Source: Lentzea tibetensis (GTDB taxonomy: Bacteria; Actinomycetota; Actinomycetes; Mycobacteriales; Pseudonocardiaceae). Taken from it: a DNA stretch of 64,000 nt. Positions 12,585 through 23,237 of the stretch are shown piece by piece. The stretch covers positions 1 through 64,000 of the forward strand of contig NZ_VOBR01000010.1 in NCBI RefSeq assembly GCF_007845675.1, written 5' to 3'. The translations under genes were made by a program, and so were the position numbers. Positions within the stretch are counted from its first letter, which is position 1; every line of letters starts with the position of its first letter. The notes under the pieces are model-generated. The model ran no database searches. It was not told the DNA's origin and saw nothing but the letters and a program-made list of their open reading frames with translations.

Positions 12585-12669
12585 GTCCCCGCCGGGGGAA
12601 CCCCTGATTCCATTGTCCCGCGTGACACCGACAATTCTTGCGGCTCAACGGCGCGAACGGGCCGTTCAC
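12585..12669. repeat. Dispersed intergenic repeat, copy A
   Basis: Bases 12585-12637 align without gaps to 21585-21637 (41 of 53 identical, both ends conserved: GTCCCCGCC at one end and CACCGACAATTC at the other). Next to it, 12653-12669 is a GCGAACGG-G-CCGTTCAC palindrome that matches a palindrome beside copy B. The copy lies between the convergent bldD and nusB genes. Confidence 0.65.
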
Positions 12670-12675
12670 AACGCG

Positions 12676-12708
12676 AAAGGGGCTGCCCGCGCCGCGGGCA
12701 GCCCCTTT
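12676..12708. terminator. Perfect bidirectional hairpin terminator between bldD and nusB
   Basis: Two 16-base arms, AAAGGGGCTGCCCGCG and its exact complement, are separated by a single base. The arms begin and end with A/T triplets, so each strand ends in UUU. It lies 10 bases beyond the nusB stop and serves the minus-strand efp-nusB transcript, and possibly bldD read-through. Confidence 0.85.
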
Positions 12709-12718
12709 GTCGCAGGTC

Positions 12719-13138
12719 CTACAGCACGGCGCGGATCTGGTCCGCGATGACCGCGATGCGGCCGAGCACGCCGTTGACGAAGCGCGGCGAGTCGTCGGTC
12801 GACAGGCCCTTGGCCAGCTCGACCGCCTCGTCGATCGCGACGGCGTCCGGCACGTCGGTGGCCCACAGCAGCTCGTACAGGCCGAGGCGCAGCACGGCCC
12901 GGTCGACCGCGGGCATGCGCTGCAGCGTCCAGCCCTCGGAGTGCTCCGAGATGAGGTCGTCGATGCGCGCCTTGTGGGCGGTGACCCCCTCGACGAGGGT
13001 CACGGTGTAGTCGTTCACCGGCGGGACGTCCGGCGAGCCGACGCGTTCCGCGAGCAGCGTCACCGCGTTGGTCCCCAGCAGGTCGGCTTCGTAGAGGAAG
13101 TCGACCGCGCGTTTGCGCGCCTTGCTCCGTGCACCCAT
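12719..13138 (-). CDS. nusB: Transcription antitermination factor NusB
   Basis: RNA-binding partner of NusE/S10 in antitermination of rRNA operons. The 139 residues start MGARSKARKRAVDFLYEADL, typical of NusB, and continue through the all-helical core to AIDEAVELAKGLSTDDSPRF and VNGVLGRIA. The ATG at 13136-13138 follows the efp stop after one base. The gene ends just before a strong terminator, so it closes the Xaa-Pro peptidase-efp-nusB transcript. Confidence 0.96.
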   Translation of the reverse strand: MGARSKARKRAVDFLYEADLLGTNAVTLLAERVGSPDVPPVNDYTVTLVEGVTAHKARIDDLISEHSEGWTLQRMPAVDRAVLRLGLYELLWATDVPDAVAIDEAVELAKGLSTDDSPRFVNGVLGRIAVIADQIRAVL

Positions 13139-13139
13139 G

Positions 13140-13703
13140 TCAGGAGCTGACGCGACCGAGGTAACGACCGTCGCGGGTGTCCACCTTGATCTTCTCGCCG
13201 GTGGTGACGAACAGCGGGACCTGGACCTCGGCGCCCGTCTCGAGCTTCGCCGGCTTGGTGCCACCGGTGGAGCGGTCGCCCTGCAGGCCGGGGTCGGTGT
13301 GCTCGATCACGAGCTCGACCGAGGTCGGCAGCTCGATGAAGAGCGCCACGCCCTCGTGCATCGCGACGACGGCTTCCTGGTTCTCCAGCAGGTAGTTCGC
13401 CGCGTCACCGACGGTCTCGCCGGGGATCGGGATCTGGTCGTAGGTGTCGCCGTCCATGAAGACGAAGTCGGAGCCGTCCTTGTAGAGGAACGTCATGCCG
13501 CGCTTGTCCACGGTGGCGGTCTCGACCTTGGTGCCCGCGTTGAAGGTCTTGTCGACGACCTTTCCGGTCAGCACGTGCTTCAGGGTGGTGCGCACGAATG
13601 CGCCGCCCTTGCCCGGCTTGACGTGCTGGAACGCGGTGACGGTCCACAGCTGGCCGTCGAGGTTCAGCACCAGGCCGTTCTTGAGGTCGTTCGTGGTGGC
13701 CAC
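13140..13703 (-). CDS. efp: Translation elongation factor P
   Basis: Relieves ribosome stalling at polyproline stretches. The 187 residues show three beta-barrel domains: KOW-like N-terminal domain with the functional loop, then the OB domains ending [17 protein letters not shown] and [12 protein letters not shown]. The tip of the loop reads KPGKGGAF with Lys32 at the apex. Mycobacterial EF-P has KPGKGPAF, so Pro34 is replaced by Gly here. GTG at 13701-13703 is the start, with AGGAG upstream. Confidence 0.97.
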   Translation of the reverse strand: MATTNDLKNGLVLNLDGQLWTVTAFQHVKPGKGGAFVRTTLKHVLTGKVVDKTFNAGTKVETATVDKRGMTFLYKDGSDFVFMDGDTYDQIPIPGETVGDAANYLLENQEAVVAMHEGVALFIELPTSVELVIEHTDPGLQGDRSTGGTKPAKLETGAEVQVPLFVTTGEKIKVDTRDGRYLGRVSS

Positions 13704-13732
13704 GGTGGAAATTCTCCTGTAACTCGCAGACG

Positions 13733-14809
13733 TCAGACGACCACGAGTTCCTTCGTGGTCAGGGTGAGGAGCTCCGGTGCGCTGTCGCGCACGACGAGAG
13801 TGTCCTCGATGCGGACCCCGCCCTTCCCCGGCAGATAGACGCCGGGCTCGACGGTGACCGCCATACCGGCGGAAAGTGTACCGTCACCGACTTTCGACAG
13901 CGCCGGAGCCTCGTGGATCTCCAGGCCGACGCCGTGCCCGAGGCCGTGCAGGAAGTGCTCGCCGTGGCCGGCGTTCTCGATCACGTCGCGGGACGCCTTG
14001 TCGACGTTCTTCAGCTCGGTCCCCGGCTTGAGGGCGCCGCGCCCGGCCGCCTGCGAGCGCGCGACCAGGTCGTACAGGTCGCGCTGCCAGTCCGCGGGCT
14101 TGCCGAGCACCAGCGTGCGGGTCATGTCCGAGTGGTAGCCGTCGACCAGCGCGCCGAAGTCGAGCTTGATGAAGTCGCCGGTGTGCAGCTGGGCGTCGGT
14201 GGGCCGGTGGTGCGGCACCGCGCTGTTCGCGCCGAACGCCACGATGCTCTCGAAGGACGGGCCTGCGGCACCGTGGTCGAGCATGCGGCTCTCCAGCTCG
14301 CGCGCGACCTCCTTCTCCGTGCGCCCAGGCCGCAGCCCACCGTGTCCGATGAGCGCGGCGAGCGCCCGGTCGGCCGCCGCGCACGCCATGCGCAGCGCCT
14401 CGATCTCGACCTCGTCCTTGACCAGCCGCAGCTGCTCGACCAGTCCGGGCGACCGCACCAGGTCCGCGTCCGAGATCTTGGTCAGCGCGTCGAGCCCGTC
14501 GACCGTGACGTGGTGGCTCTCGTAGCCCGTCCGCCCCTTCGCCTTCGCGGCGAGCGCCAGGTCGCAGGGTCGTTCGATGATCCGCTCCAGGTCGGGCACC
14601 TGCTGCGCGGACTGCGTCAGGTACCGGCCGTCGGTGCAGAACACGGTGCTCTCGTCGCCGTCGGCGTCGACGAGCACGGCGCCGTTCGAGCCGGTGAACC
14701 CGGTCAGGTAGCGCAGGTTGAGCAGATCGGTGACCAGCAGTGCGTCCAGCTCCAGGTCACGGAGCTTGGCGCGCAGGGCGGCGCGGCGGTGGGCGTACGA
14801 CTCCGACAT
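13733..14809 (-). CDS. Xaa-Pro aminopeptidase / prolidase (M24 family)
   Basis: Metallopeptidase that removes residues next to proline in peptides. The 358 residues have a creatinase-type N-terminal domain (about 1-130, with [14 protein letters not shown]) and a pita-bread M24 domain. The metal ligands are visible: [16 protein letters not shown] (two Asp), [13 protein letters not shown] (His), VEPGVYLPG (Glu) and GVRIEDT (Glu). The ATG at 14807-14809 gives [12 protein letters not shown]; an open frame extends upstream without family similarity. It precedes efp, the usual actinobacterial order. Confidence 0.94.
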   Translation of the reverse strand: MSESYAHRRAALRAKLRDLELDALLVTDLLNLRYLTGFTGSNGAVLVDADGDESTVFCTDGRYLTQSAQQVPDLERIIERPCDLALAAKAKGRTGYESHHVTVDGLDALTKISDADLVRSPGLVEQLRLVKDEVEIEALRMACAAADRALAALIGHGGLRPGRTEKEVARELESRMLDHGAAGPSFESIVAFGANSAVPHHRPTDAQLHTGDFIKLDFGALVDGYHSDMTRTLVLGKPADWQRDLYDLVARSQAAGRGALKPGTELKNVDKASRDVIENAGHGEHFLHGLGHGVGLEIHEAPALSKVGDGTLSAGMAVTVEPGVYLPGKGGVRIEDTLVVRDSAPELLTLTTKELVVV

Positions 14810-14925
14810 GCCTCGCAGCCTACGGCCGACGGGCCTCGCGCGGGGGGCCGTGAACCCGATCGGAGGTGCCGGCCTGACCTCGTGCGCCGTTCGTGCGTGG
14901 ACGAAGCGCGGATTAGGGTGTGGAC

Positions 14926-15345
14926 ATGCGGCCGTGGTTCGTGCGAGCACTGTGGATGGGGTTGCTGCACGGTGCCGTGCAGACGGGCGTGGCCGCCGTG
15001 AGCGTGCGCAGCCCGGAGGCCACGTCGATCCGCCCGATCGCGCTCGGCCTGCTCATCGTGGCCGCGGCGCTGTGGGGCGTCGTCGACGGGTGGCGCCAGC
15101 TGCCCGACCGGGGCATGCAGTGGTTCATCGCCGCGCTGATCGCGGGACCGTTCGCCGGCGCGCTCGGCGTCATCGGCTCCGCGCTGCTCGTCGACCAGAC
15201 CGGCCAGGAAGCGCTCTGGGTCGCGCTGACCGGCGGCGCCGCGTTCACCGCGCTGCTCGTGCTCGCGCCCGCCGGGCTCGGGCTGCTGCTCGGCGGCTCG
15301 CTTCCTGCTGACGATCAGCGGAACGCCGCCAAGTCACCGCACTAG
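14926..15345 (+). CDS. Small four-helix membrane protein (B-4DMT transporter-like)
   Basis: 139 residues with four hydrophobic segments (about 8-25, 39-55, 66-88, 96-120) and a polar C-terminal tail. It resembles the small conserved actinobacterial membrane proteins annotated as B-4DMT family transporters; the substrate is unknown. The ATG at 14926 gives MRPWFVRALWMG; a GTG two codons earlier (14920) is also possible. It diverges from the peptidase gene. Its TAG stop lies inside the first copy of a duplicated junction sequence (see 15319-15855). Confidence 0.75.
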   Translation: MRPWFVRALWMGLLHGAVQTGVAAVSVRSPEATSIRPIALGLLIVAAALWGVVDGWRQLPDRGMQWFIAALIAGPFAGALGVIGSALLVDQTGQEALWVALTGGAAFTALLVLAPAGLGLLLGGSLPADDQRNAAKSPH

Positions 15346-15855
15346 CGACGCACGGTGAGGTCGCCGCGCCGGCGGCGCCCCGTCTGCTGCACTCGGGCAA
15401 CACCGCCAGGTCGCTGCACTCGCGGCACACGGCCACGCCGCCGCACACGCGGCACACAGCCAGGCCGCCGCGCCAGCGGCATGCCGTCCGCCCCACACGC
15501 GCAACACCGCCACGTCGCCGCACAAGGGGCGCACCGTCAGCCACACTCACGGCATAGGGCCAGTTCACTGTGCCCGCGGAGCACCATCCGCCGCACTCGC
15601 AACACACCGACGAGTCAGCTCACCGCACTCGCGGCACATCGTCTGTCGCCCTCGCGGGACAGGACCAGGTCACTGCGCCAGCGGCGCACCACCACACTCA
15701 CGCAACACCCCCAGGTCACCGCCCCCGCGACACACGTCAAGCCGGCGCACCCGCGGCACACGGCCAGGCCGTCGCGCCAGCGACACACCATCCGCCGCAC
15801 ACGCGCAACACCGGCGAGTCACCGCGCTAGCGACGCACGGTCAGGTCACCGCGCC
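15319..15855. repeat. Degenerate minisatellite bounded by two copies of a gene-end sequence
   Basis: The 481 bases between the stops of the membrane protein and the lipoprotein gene consist of imperfect units of about 27 bases, in the style CACNCGCGGCACACNGCCAG followed by GTCACCG. The outer parts match each other closely: 15332-15370 and 15817-15855 share 36 of 39 bases, and similarity continues to 15319 and 15804 (22 of 27 over the adjoining stretch). Each copy holds a CTAG that provides the stop codon of its neighbour. Open frames inside are low-complexity and not credible genes. Confidence 0.8.
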
Positions 15856-17305
15856 GCTCATACCGATTCCACTCGTCCTTGCCGATGCCCGTGATGGTCG
15901 ACGAGTTGAGCGCCGCCACCTCCTCGGCCCCCACGATCCACAACTTGCCGTCCAGCACCAGCCCCACCTGCCCGTCCGGCCCGCGCACGGCCTGCGCCCC
16001 GGCGGGCACCCGAGCCACGACCGGCAGCGAGTCGACGAACGCGGGACGTACAGCGATCACGCCGCGCGCGAACTTCTCGGCCACCGAGCGGCGTTCGAAG
16101 CGGATGACCTTGCCGCCCAGCACCAGGTCGACGGTGCGTTCCGGTGACGGCAGGGCCAGGCCGTCCAGTGCGGTCGCCGAGTGGATGTCGAAGCAGCCGG
16201 CCATCCCGACGGCGTCGAGGCCGAAGTGGCTGATGGCCGTCGGCGCGCCTGCGGCACCGGTGGTGGTGGCGCGCAGCACGTCCAGCGACACCCGGCCGCA
16301 CGGGTCGGCCGGGTCGATCGGCGCGTGGCCCTCGGCGGTGCGCACCAGGCCCGGGCCCTCGCGCCAGACGCCGGGGATGAGCACCGGGTCATAAGGGGTT
16401 CGGGTGAAGTCCTTGTCCCAGAACGTGATCGTGGTGCCCGCGTCGGTCTCGTGGGCGATGGCGAACGCGTGTGCCGCGTCGACCCACATCCAGTCCGCGC
16501 TGAACGCCTGCACGATCGAACGGGTGCGCGGGGTGTTCGTGGCGGTGACCGGCGCCATGCCGGACTCCCCCAGCGCCTCGACGCCTTCGGTGAACAGCGG
16601 GCTCTTCGACCGCAGCACGAACTGGCCCGCGCCGTTGTGCTCGGTCGCGCGGCCCGTGGTGTCGGTGAACATGAGGTAGTACCAGCCGTCGACGTGCGTG
16701 ACGGACGGCTGGCCCGCGCCGTAGGTGTTCTCGCGCATCGCGTCGTACGCCGGGCCGACGATGGGGGCGCCGTTGTTCGCGCGCGTCCAGTTCATGCCGT
16801 CCGGGCTGGTCGCGACGCCGATGGCGTTGCCGTTCGCGTGATCACCGGCCGCACCCGTGTAGTACATGTAGTAGGTGTCGCCGACGCGCAGCACGGACGG
16901 GTCGCACACGTGCATGCCGTCGAAGCCCGTCGAACTGCCCGCGAAGACGGCTGACGCCGGGCCGAACGGGCCGGACGCCGACGGGCCCTCGCTCATCAGG
17001 ACGTCGTCGCCCGGTGGCACCGCGGCCTGCATCTGGCTGCACCACCACGCGCGGATCCGGCCGCCTTCGCTGAGCACGGTCGGGGCGTAGTTGTACGGCG
17101 CGTTCCCGCCGCCCTCCACCACGACGCCGCCGCTCTGCCGGGGCTTCTCCACGGCGAGCGTGAGCTTCTCCGGGGCTGGTGGAGGCGCCGAACTGGTGGT
17201 GGAGCTGGGCTTTTCCACCGGCGGGGCGATCGCGACCGGCTCGTCGTCGCACGCCGTCAGTCCGCAGACGAGCGCCATGGCGACAACGAGCCGGATCGGG
17301 GACAT
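15827..17305 (-). CDS. Secreted lipoprotein with GH43-like five-bladed propeller
   Basis: 492 residues beginning with a lipoprotein signal: MSPIRLVVAMALVCGLTAC places the lipobox cysteine at residue 19. A Pro/Ser/Thr linker follows (about 30-50), then a domain with glycosyl hydrolase 43/62/arabinanase-like repeats: MHVCDPSVLRVGDTYYMYYT, SPDGMNW, GQPSVTHVDGWYYLMFTD. The protein is therefore probably a surface-attached carbohydrate-active or binding protein; the substrate cannot be told. The ATG at 17303-17305 is preferred; a TTG seven codons upstream would add two arginines. Its TAG stop lies in the second duplicated junction. Confidence 0.75.
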   Translation of the reverse strand: MSPIRLVVAMALVCGLTACDDEPVAIAPPVEKPSSTTSSAPPPAPEKLTLAVEKPRQSGGVVVEGGGNAPYNYAPTVLSEGGRIRAWWCSQMQAAVPPGDDVLMSEGPSASGPFGPASAVFAGSSTGFDGMHVCDPSVLRVGDTYYMYYTGAAGDHANGNAIGVATSPDGMNWTRANNGAPIVGPAYDAMRENTYGAGQPSVTHVDGWYYLMFTDTTGRATEHNGAGQFVLRSKSPLFTEGVEALGESGMAPVTATNTPRTRSIVQAFSADWMWVDAAHAFAIAHETDAGTTITFWDKDFTRTPYDPVLIPGVWREGPGLVRTAEGHAPIDPADPCGRVSLDVLRATTTGAAGAPTAISHFGLDAVGMAGCFDIHSATALDGLALPSPERTVDLVLGGKVIRFERRSVAEKFARGVIAVRPAFVDSLPVVARVPAGAQAVRGPDGQVGLVLDGKLWIVGAEEVAALNSSTITGIGKDEWNRYERRGDLTVRR

Positions 17306-17353
17306 GCGAACAAGTCTAGTGATCAACTCACCCGAGTGGGCGATAACCCGGTG

Positions 17354-17730
17354 TCATGCGGCGACGAGCTCGACCTCGAAACCGTCGCTGTTCTCCAGGT
17401 ATGCGGCGTAGTGATCGTCGCCACCCGCGTGCGGGTGCCGGTCCGCGAACATCAGCGTCCACCCGTGCGACAACGCCTGCTCCGTCACCGCGTCGACCTC
17501 GGCGCGGGTGCCGGCGTGCAGGGCGAGGTGGTTGAGTCCCGCCCGCATGCGGTCATGTCCCCCGGTCATGGCCGGTGACTGCTCGACCACGACGTACGTG
17601 CGGTCCATCTTCCAGCTCACACCCGCTGACCAGCGCTGGTACTCGGTCCAGCCCAACGCGGTGAGCAGCCACCCCAGCGTCGACTCGGCCCGAGCCATGT
17701 CCGGCACCCATAGCTCGACGTGGTGCAGCG

Positions 17731-17734
<4 letters not shown>
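17354..17734 (-). CDS. VOC (glyoxalase/bleomycin-resistance fold) protein
   Basis: 126 residues forming the paired beta-alpha-beta-beta-beta modules of the vicinal oxygen chelate fold. [10 protein letters not shown] opens the first module, [16 protein letters not shown] opens the second, and [12 protein letters not shown] closes it, with His and Glu in metal-ligand positions. The GTG start at 17732-17734 overlaps the aroQ stop (GTGA), so it is translated with the shikimate genes. Substrate unknown. It could be a dioxygenase, isomerase or binding protein. Confidence 0.85.
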
Positions 17735-19773
<2,039 letters not shown>

Positions 19774-19777
<4 letters not shown>

Positions 19778-20970
19778 AGCCCCTCCCAACGGGCTTCGAG
19801 CGCCTTCAGGTACGCGTGGGCGTTGCGGCGCGTCTCGTCGAGCGAGTCGCCGCCGAACTTCTCCAGCGCGGCCTCGGCGAGCACCAGCGCCATGACGGAC
19901 TCCAGCACCACACCCGCGCGGGGCACGGCGCACACGTCCGAACGCTGGTGGATCGCCGTCGCGGCCTCGCCGGTGCGAACGTCCACAGTGGCCAGTGCGC
20001 GCGGGACGGTCGAGATGGGCTTCATCGCGACACGGGCGCGCAGCGGCTCGCCGTTGGTGATGCCGCCTTCGAGCCCACCGGCCCGGTTGGACCGCCGGGT
20101 CACGCCGACCGGCCCGCTGCCGCGGTCGATCTCGTCGTGCGCCTGGCTGCCCCACCGCTCGGCGGTGGTGAACCCGTCGCCGATCTCGACGCCCTTCATC
20201 GCCTGCACGCCCATGAGCGCGGCGGCGAGCCGCGCGTCGAGGCGCCGGTCCCAGTGCACGTGCGAGCCGAGGCCCGGCGGCAGCCCGAACGCAAGTACCT
20301 CGATGACGCCGCCGACCGTGTCACCGGCCTTCTGCACGGCCTCGACCTCGGCCATCATCGCCTCGGTGCCCGCGGGGTCGAAGCACCGCACCGGGCTCTC
20401 GTCGATGGCGGCCAGGTCGTCCGGGCCGGGGTGCACGGTCTCCGGGCTCTTCGCCGTGCCGATGGACACGACGTGGCTGACGATCTCGACGCCGAGCAGC
20501 TGCCGCAGGAACTCCTTCGCGACCGTGCCGAGCGCCGTGCGCGCCGCCGTCTCGCGGGCGCTGGCGCGTTCGAGCACGGGCCGGGCCTCGTCGAACCCGA
20601 ACTTCTGCATGCCGGGCAGGTCGGCGTGGCCGGGCCGGGGCCTGGTCAGCGCCTCGTTGCGGCCGGTCGGCTTGAGCTCGCTCGGATCGACCGGGTCGGG
20701 CGACATGACCTTCTGCCACTTGGGCCACTCGGTGTTGCCGATGCGCACGGCGATCGGGCCGCCCTGCGTCCGGCCGTGGCGCACGCCGCCGAGGATCTCG
20801 ATGTCGTCGACCTCGAAGCTCATCCGCGGACTGCGCCCGAACCCGAGCCTGCGACGGCCCAGTTGCTCGGTCAGCACGGCGGTCGTGACCTCGACCCCGG
20901 CGGGCATGCCCTCCAGCACGGCGACCAGTGCGGGCCCGTGAGACTCTCCAGCGGTAATCCAACGCAGCAC
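19774..20970 (-). CDS. aroC: Chorismate synthase
   Basis: Final shikimate-pathway enzyme; eliminates phosphate from EPSP using reduced FMN. The 398 residues show signature segments [51 protein letters not shown] and [20 protein letters not shown]. The GTG at 20968-20970 begins [12 protein letters not shown]. It lies 13 bases downstream of the prepilin peptidase gene and heads aroC-aroK-aroB-aroQ. Confidence 0.98.
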
Positions 20971-20983
20971 GTGGGCAATCCTT

Positions 20984-21496
20984 TCACAGCGCGGTCACCC
21001 ACCAGGTGACAGCCAGCAGGCCGGGCCCGTGCGGCGCCTCGCGCCTGCGCGTGACGACACTGATCGCGAGCGTGACCGCACTCGCGAGCCCGGTCGCCCA
21101 CACCAGGGCGAACCAGTCGTGCACGGCCAGAGCGGCGCCCAGTGCGCCCGCCAGCTTGACGTCACCGCCGCCCATCGCGCGCGGGTTCACCAGGCGTGTC
21201 ACCAGGTGGACGCCGCCGAACGCGGCACAGCCGATGAGCGCCTTGCGCCACTCGTGCGCGCACAGGACCGCGACGACCGGGTACAGCGGGAGGGTCAGGA
21301 CGTCCGGGAGGCGGCGGTGCTCCAGGTCGATGGCGGCGAGCAGGACGCCGAACCAGGCGAGCGCCATCGGCAGCGGACGCGGCGCGACCGTCCACAGGAG
21401 ACCCACGAGAGCGCCGGACCACAGTGGACTGACGCCCCAGCGCCGGAACGCCGAGCCGCCCACCGCTCCCGCCACCCACCCGCACAGTTCGACCAC
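20984..21496 (-). CDS. A24-type prepilin peptidase-like membrane protein
   Basis: 170 residues, mostly hydrophobic helices. It carries the two aspartates of type IV prepilin peptidases: the first in [12 protein letters not shown], the second in [17 protein letters not shown] (GxGDVK signature). No pilin or secretion ATPase gene is in the window, so its substrates are elsewhere. Position upstream of aroC is the same as in mycobacteria (Rv2551c-like). The GTG at 21494-21496 is my choice; a TTG at 21530-21532 would add 12 residues, and neither has a clear ribosome binding site. Confidence 0.85.
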   Translation of the reverse strand: MVELCGWVAGAVGGSAFRRWGVSPLWSGALVGLLWTVAPRPLPMALAWFGVLLAAIDLEHRRLPDVLTLPLYPVVAVLCAHEWRKALIGCAAFGGVHLVTRLVNPRAMGGGDVKLAGALGAALAVHDWFALVWATGLASAVTLAISVVTRRREAPHGPGLLAVTWWVTAL

Positions 21497-21544
21497 ACGT
21501 CCACGGTCGCGGCCGGTGGTGCGGCGAGGCAATCAGGTGGTGCC

Positions 21545-21637
21545 GTGAACGGCCCGTTCACGCGGCGAGTTCGCTCACGCAGGCGTCCCCGCCTGGGGGA
21601 CCCCTGCTTTCATTCTCTCAGCCAGCACCGACAATTC
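21545..21637. repeat. Dispersed intergenic repeat, copy B, with palindrome
   Basis: 21545-21561 is the perfect palindrome GTGAACGG-C-CCGTTCAC. 21585-21637 aligns flush with 12585-12637 (41 of 53 bases). Between them both copies have a related GCG-rich stretch. This copy lies downstream of the PTS EIIA gene, at one edge of the accessory block that interrupts the aro region. Confidence 0.65.
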
Positions 21638-21646
21638 CGGCGCCGT

Positions 21647-21674
21647 GGGGCTCCCCGCGGCTGCGAGGAGCCCC
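21647..21674 (-). terminator. Hairpin terminator after the PTS EIIA gene
   Basis: GGGGCTCC at 21647-21654 pairs with GGAGCCCC at 21667-21674 across a 12-base loop. It begins eight bases beyond the EIIA stop in the minus-strand direction. There is no clear U-run. Confidence 0.6.
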
Positions 21675-21681
21675 GATCGTG

Positions 21682-22137
21682 TCAGCGGGACCAGGTGAAG
21701 AGCGCGTCGCCCGCCTTGACGTCCACATCGGTCGCCAGGTCGGCCAGCACCTCGGCGGACGCGTCCAGCGCGATGACGGGGCAGATGGGCGCGAACCCGG
21801 CGGCCTCGACCTCGGCCGGGTCCCAGGTGACGACCGGCTGACCGGCGCGCACGCTCTCGCCCTTCACGACGTGCAGCGTGAAGCCCTCGCCCTTGCGCTT
21901 CACGGTGTCGATCCCGAGGTGCACGAGCACCGCGGCCCCGTCACCGGTGGCGACGACGAACGCGTGCGGGTGCAGCGTGACGATGGTGCCGTCGACGGGC
22001 GACACGACGTCCGACGGACCGCGCGACGGCTCGACGGCCACGCCGGGCCCGACCATCGCCTGCGAGAACACCGGGTCCGGGACCGCTGAGAGCGATACCA
22101 CGCGCCCGGCCACGGGGCTGCCGACGCGGAGGCTCAC
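21682..22137 (-). CDS. crr: PTS glucose-type EIIA component
   Basis: Soluble phosphocarrier that passes phosphate from HPr to EIIB. The 151 residues form a glucose-family EIIA: opening SPVAGRVVSLSAVPDPVFSQ, the conserved LHPHAFVV (His58) and the phosphorylation site VLVHLGIDTV (His73), then VKGESVRAGQPVVTWD. GTG at 22135-22137 overlaps the EIIB stop (GTGA). With EIIB, EIIC and HPr close by, the window holds all the sugar-specific parts of one system; enzyme I is not here. Confidence 0.95.
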   Translation of the reverse strand: MSLRVGSPVAGRVVSLSAVPDPVFSQAMVGPGVAVEPSRGPSDVVSPVDGTIVTLHPHAFVVATGDGAAVLVHLGIDTVKRKGEGFTLHVVKGESVRAGQPVVTWDPAEVEAAGFAPICPVIALDASAEVLADLATDVDVKAGDALFTWSR

Positions 22138-22367
22138 AGGAGGTCCTCGATGTCCGACGCGATCGTGTCCGCCTCAGGTCCGACGACGACCTGGACGACG
22201 TTGCCGGAACGCATGACACCGTGCGCTCCCAGCGCCTTCAGGGCCTTCTCGTCCACGACCGACCCGTCCTCGAGCTCGCAGCGGAGGCGGGTGATGCAGG
22301 GTTCGATCTCGACGATGTTGTCGGCACCGCCCAGCGCCTCAATGATCTTCTTCGCGTCGTAGGCCAC
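22134..22367 (-). CDS. PTS glucose/N-acetylglucosamine-type EIIB component
   Basis: 77-residue EIIB domain encoded as a separate protein. The phosphorylated cysteine is C24 in EPCITRLRCEL, the family signature. The rest, LGAHGVMRSGNVVQVVVGPEAD, completes the small alpha/beta fold. GTG at 22365-22367 is chosen for its fit to the family N-terminus (AYDAKKIIEALGG); AGAGG lies upstream. Separate EIIB and EIIC genes are typical of streptomycete GlcNAc systems (NagF/NagE2). It diverges from the regulator gene across a dre-type operator. Confidence 0.95.
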   Translation of the reverse strand: MAYDAKKIIEALGGADNIVEIEPCITRLRCELEDGSVVDEKALKALGAHGVMRSGNVVQVVVGPEADTIASDIEDLL

Positions 22368-22397
22368 CTGAAGTACCTCTCGTTCCCGTAACAGCGG

Positions 22398-22452
22398 TTG
22401 ACACCCGCGATGTGCGGGGAGCATTCTCCCGCACCAACTGGTCTAGACCGGA
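22398..22452 (+). promoter_or_regulatory. Promoter and dre-type operator of the dasR-like gene
   Basis: TTGACA at 22398-22403 is followed after 18 bases by CATTCT at 22422-22427. Ten bases later, 22437-22452 reads ACTGGTCTAGACCGGA, containing the palindrome CTGGTCTAGACCGG. This matches the dre operator (TGGTCTAGACCA) bound by DasR in Streptomyces. Placement at the expected start point suits repression of the regulator gene. The site also faces the divergent EIIB-EIIA genes. Confidence 0.8.
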
Positions 22453-22475
22453 AAGTACCACTGAGGCGGTGACGG

Positions 22476-23237
22476 ATGAGCGAGATCGTGGACGGGCCCA
22501 AGCCCAAGCACGCACAACTCCGCGAAATCCTCCGCCGTCTCGCCGAGGACGAGCTCGCTCCCGGCTCGCCCATCCCGTCCGAGCGCGACCTGGCCGAGCG
22601 GTACGGCGTCAGCCGCATCACGGTGCGCGCCGCGGTCGGCCAGCTCGTCGCTGAAGGACTCCTGACCAGGGCGAAGGGGCGCGGAACGTTCACCGCGCGC
22701 CGCAGGCTGGACGCCCAGCTGTACCTGGAGTCGTTCACGGACGACATGGTGCACCGGGGACTCACCCCGAGCACAGACCTGATCGGTTGCACACGCGCGG
22801 TGCCGGGCACGGCGACCGCGGCCGCACTCGATCTGGGACCGCAGGAGCCCGCGTTCCGCCTGACCAGGCTGAGGAGGGCGGACGGCGTACCGCTCGCCGT
22901 CGAACGCGGCTGGTACAGCCCGCGGATGCTGCCGAACCTCGACCGGCACGACCTCGCGGTCTCGCTCTACACGCTGATCGCCGACAGCTACGGCGTCCAG
23001 CTCGACCACGCTCACCAAACCGTCTGGGCCGAAGCCGCGGACCCGGACACCGCGAAGCTGCTCGAGGTTCGCAAGAGCAGCCCGCTCCTCGTCTTCCGCC
23101 GCGTCGCCAGCAGTGCCGGCCGCGCGGTGGAGGACATGACTTCCTGGTACCGGGGCGATCTCTACCAGGTGACCATGCAGCTGGACCGGACCGTCCCGGG
23201 TTCCGGACCGTTCTCCGCCAAGGGAGGTACCCGATGA
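22476..23237 (+). CDS. dasR: GntR/HutC-family regulator, DasR-like
   Basis: Probable repressor of amino-sugar uptake that releases DNA on binding glucosamine 6-phosphate. The 253 residues have a winged HTH of GntR type (about 10-78: GSPIPSERDLAERYGVSRIT followed by VRAAVGQL) and a UTRA/HutC effector domain (about 95-245). A dre-type operator lies 24 bases upstream and the next gene is the PTS EIIC, both as expected for DasR. The gene symbol rests on these facts, not on a sequence search. Its TGA overlaps the EIIC ATG. Confidence 0.85.
   Translation: MSEIVDGPKPKHAQLREILRRLAEDELAPGSPIPSERDLAERYGVSRITVRAAVGQLVAEGLLTRAKGRGTFTARRRLDAQLYLESFTDDMVHRGLTPSTDLIGCTRAVPGTATAAALDLGPQEPAFRLTRLRRADGVPLAVERGWYSPRMLPNLDRHDLAVSLYTLIADSYGVQLDHAHQTVWAEAADPDTAKLLEVRKSSPLLVFRRVASSAGRAVEDMTSWYRGDLYQVTMQLDRTVPGSGPFSAKGGTR

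Noticed and set aside
15346-15826. Possible CRISPR array
   Set aside because: Units are degenerate and contiguous, with no constant repeat separated by unique spacers, and no cas gene is present.
15355-15894. Open frames on both strands within the minisatellite
   Set aside because: Translations are repetitive Arg/Thr/His- or Cys/Gly-rich sequence with shifting phase; they reflect the repeat unit, have no ribosome site and resemble no protein.
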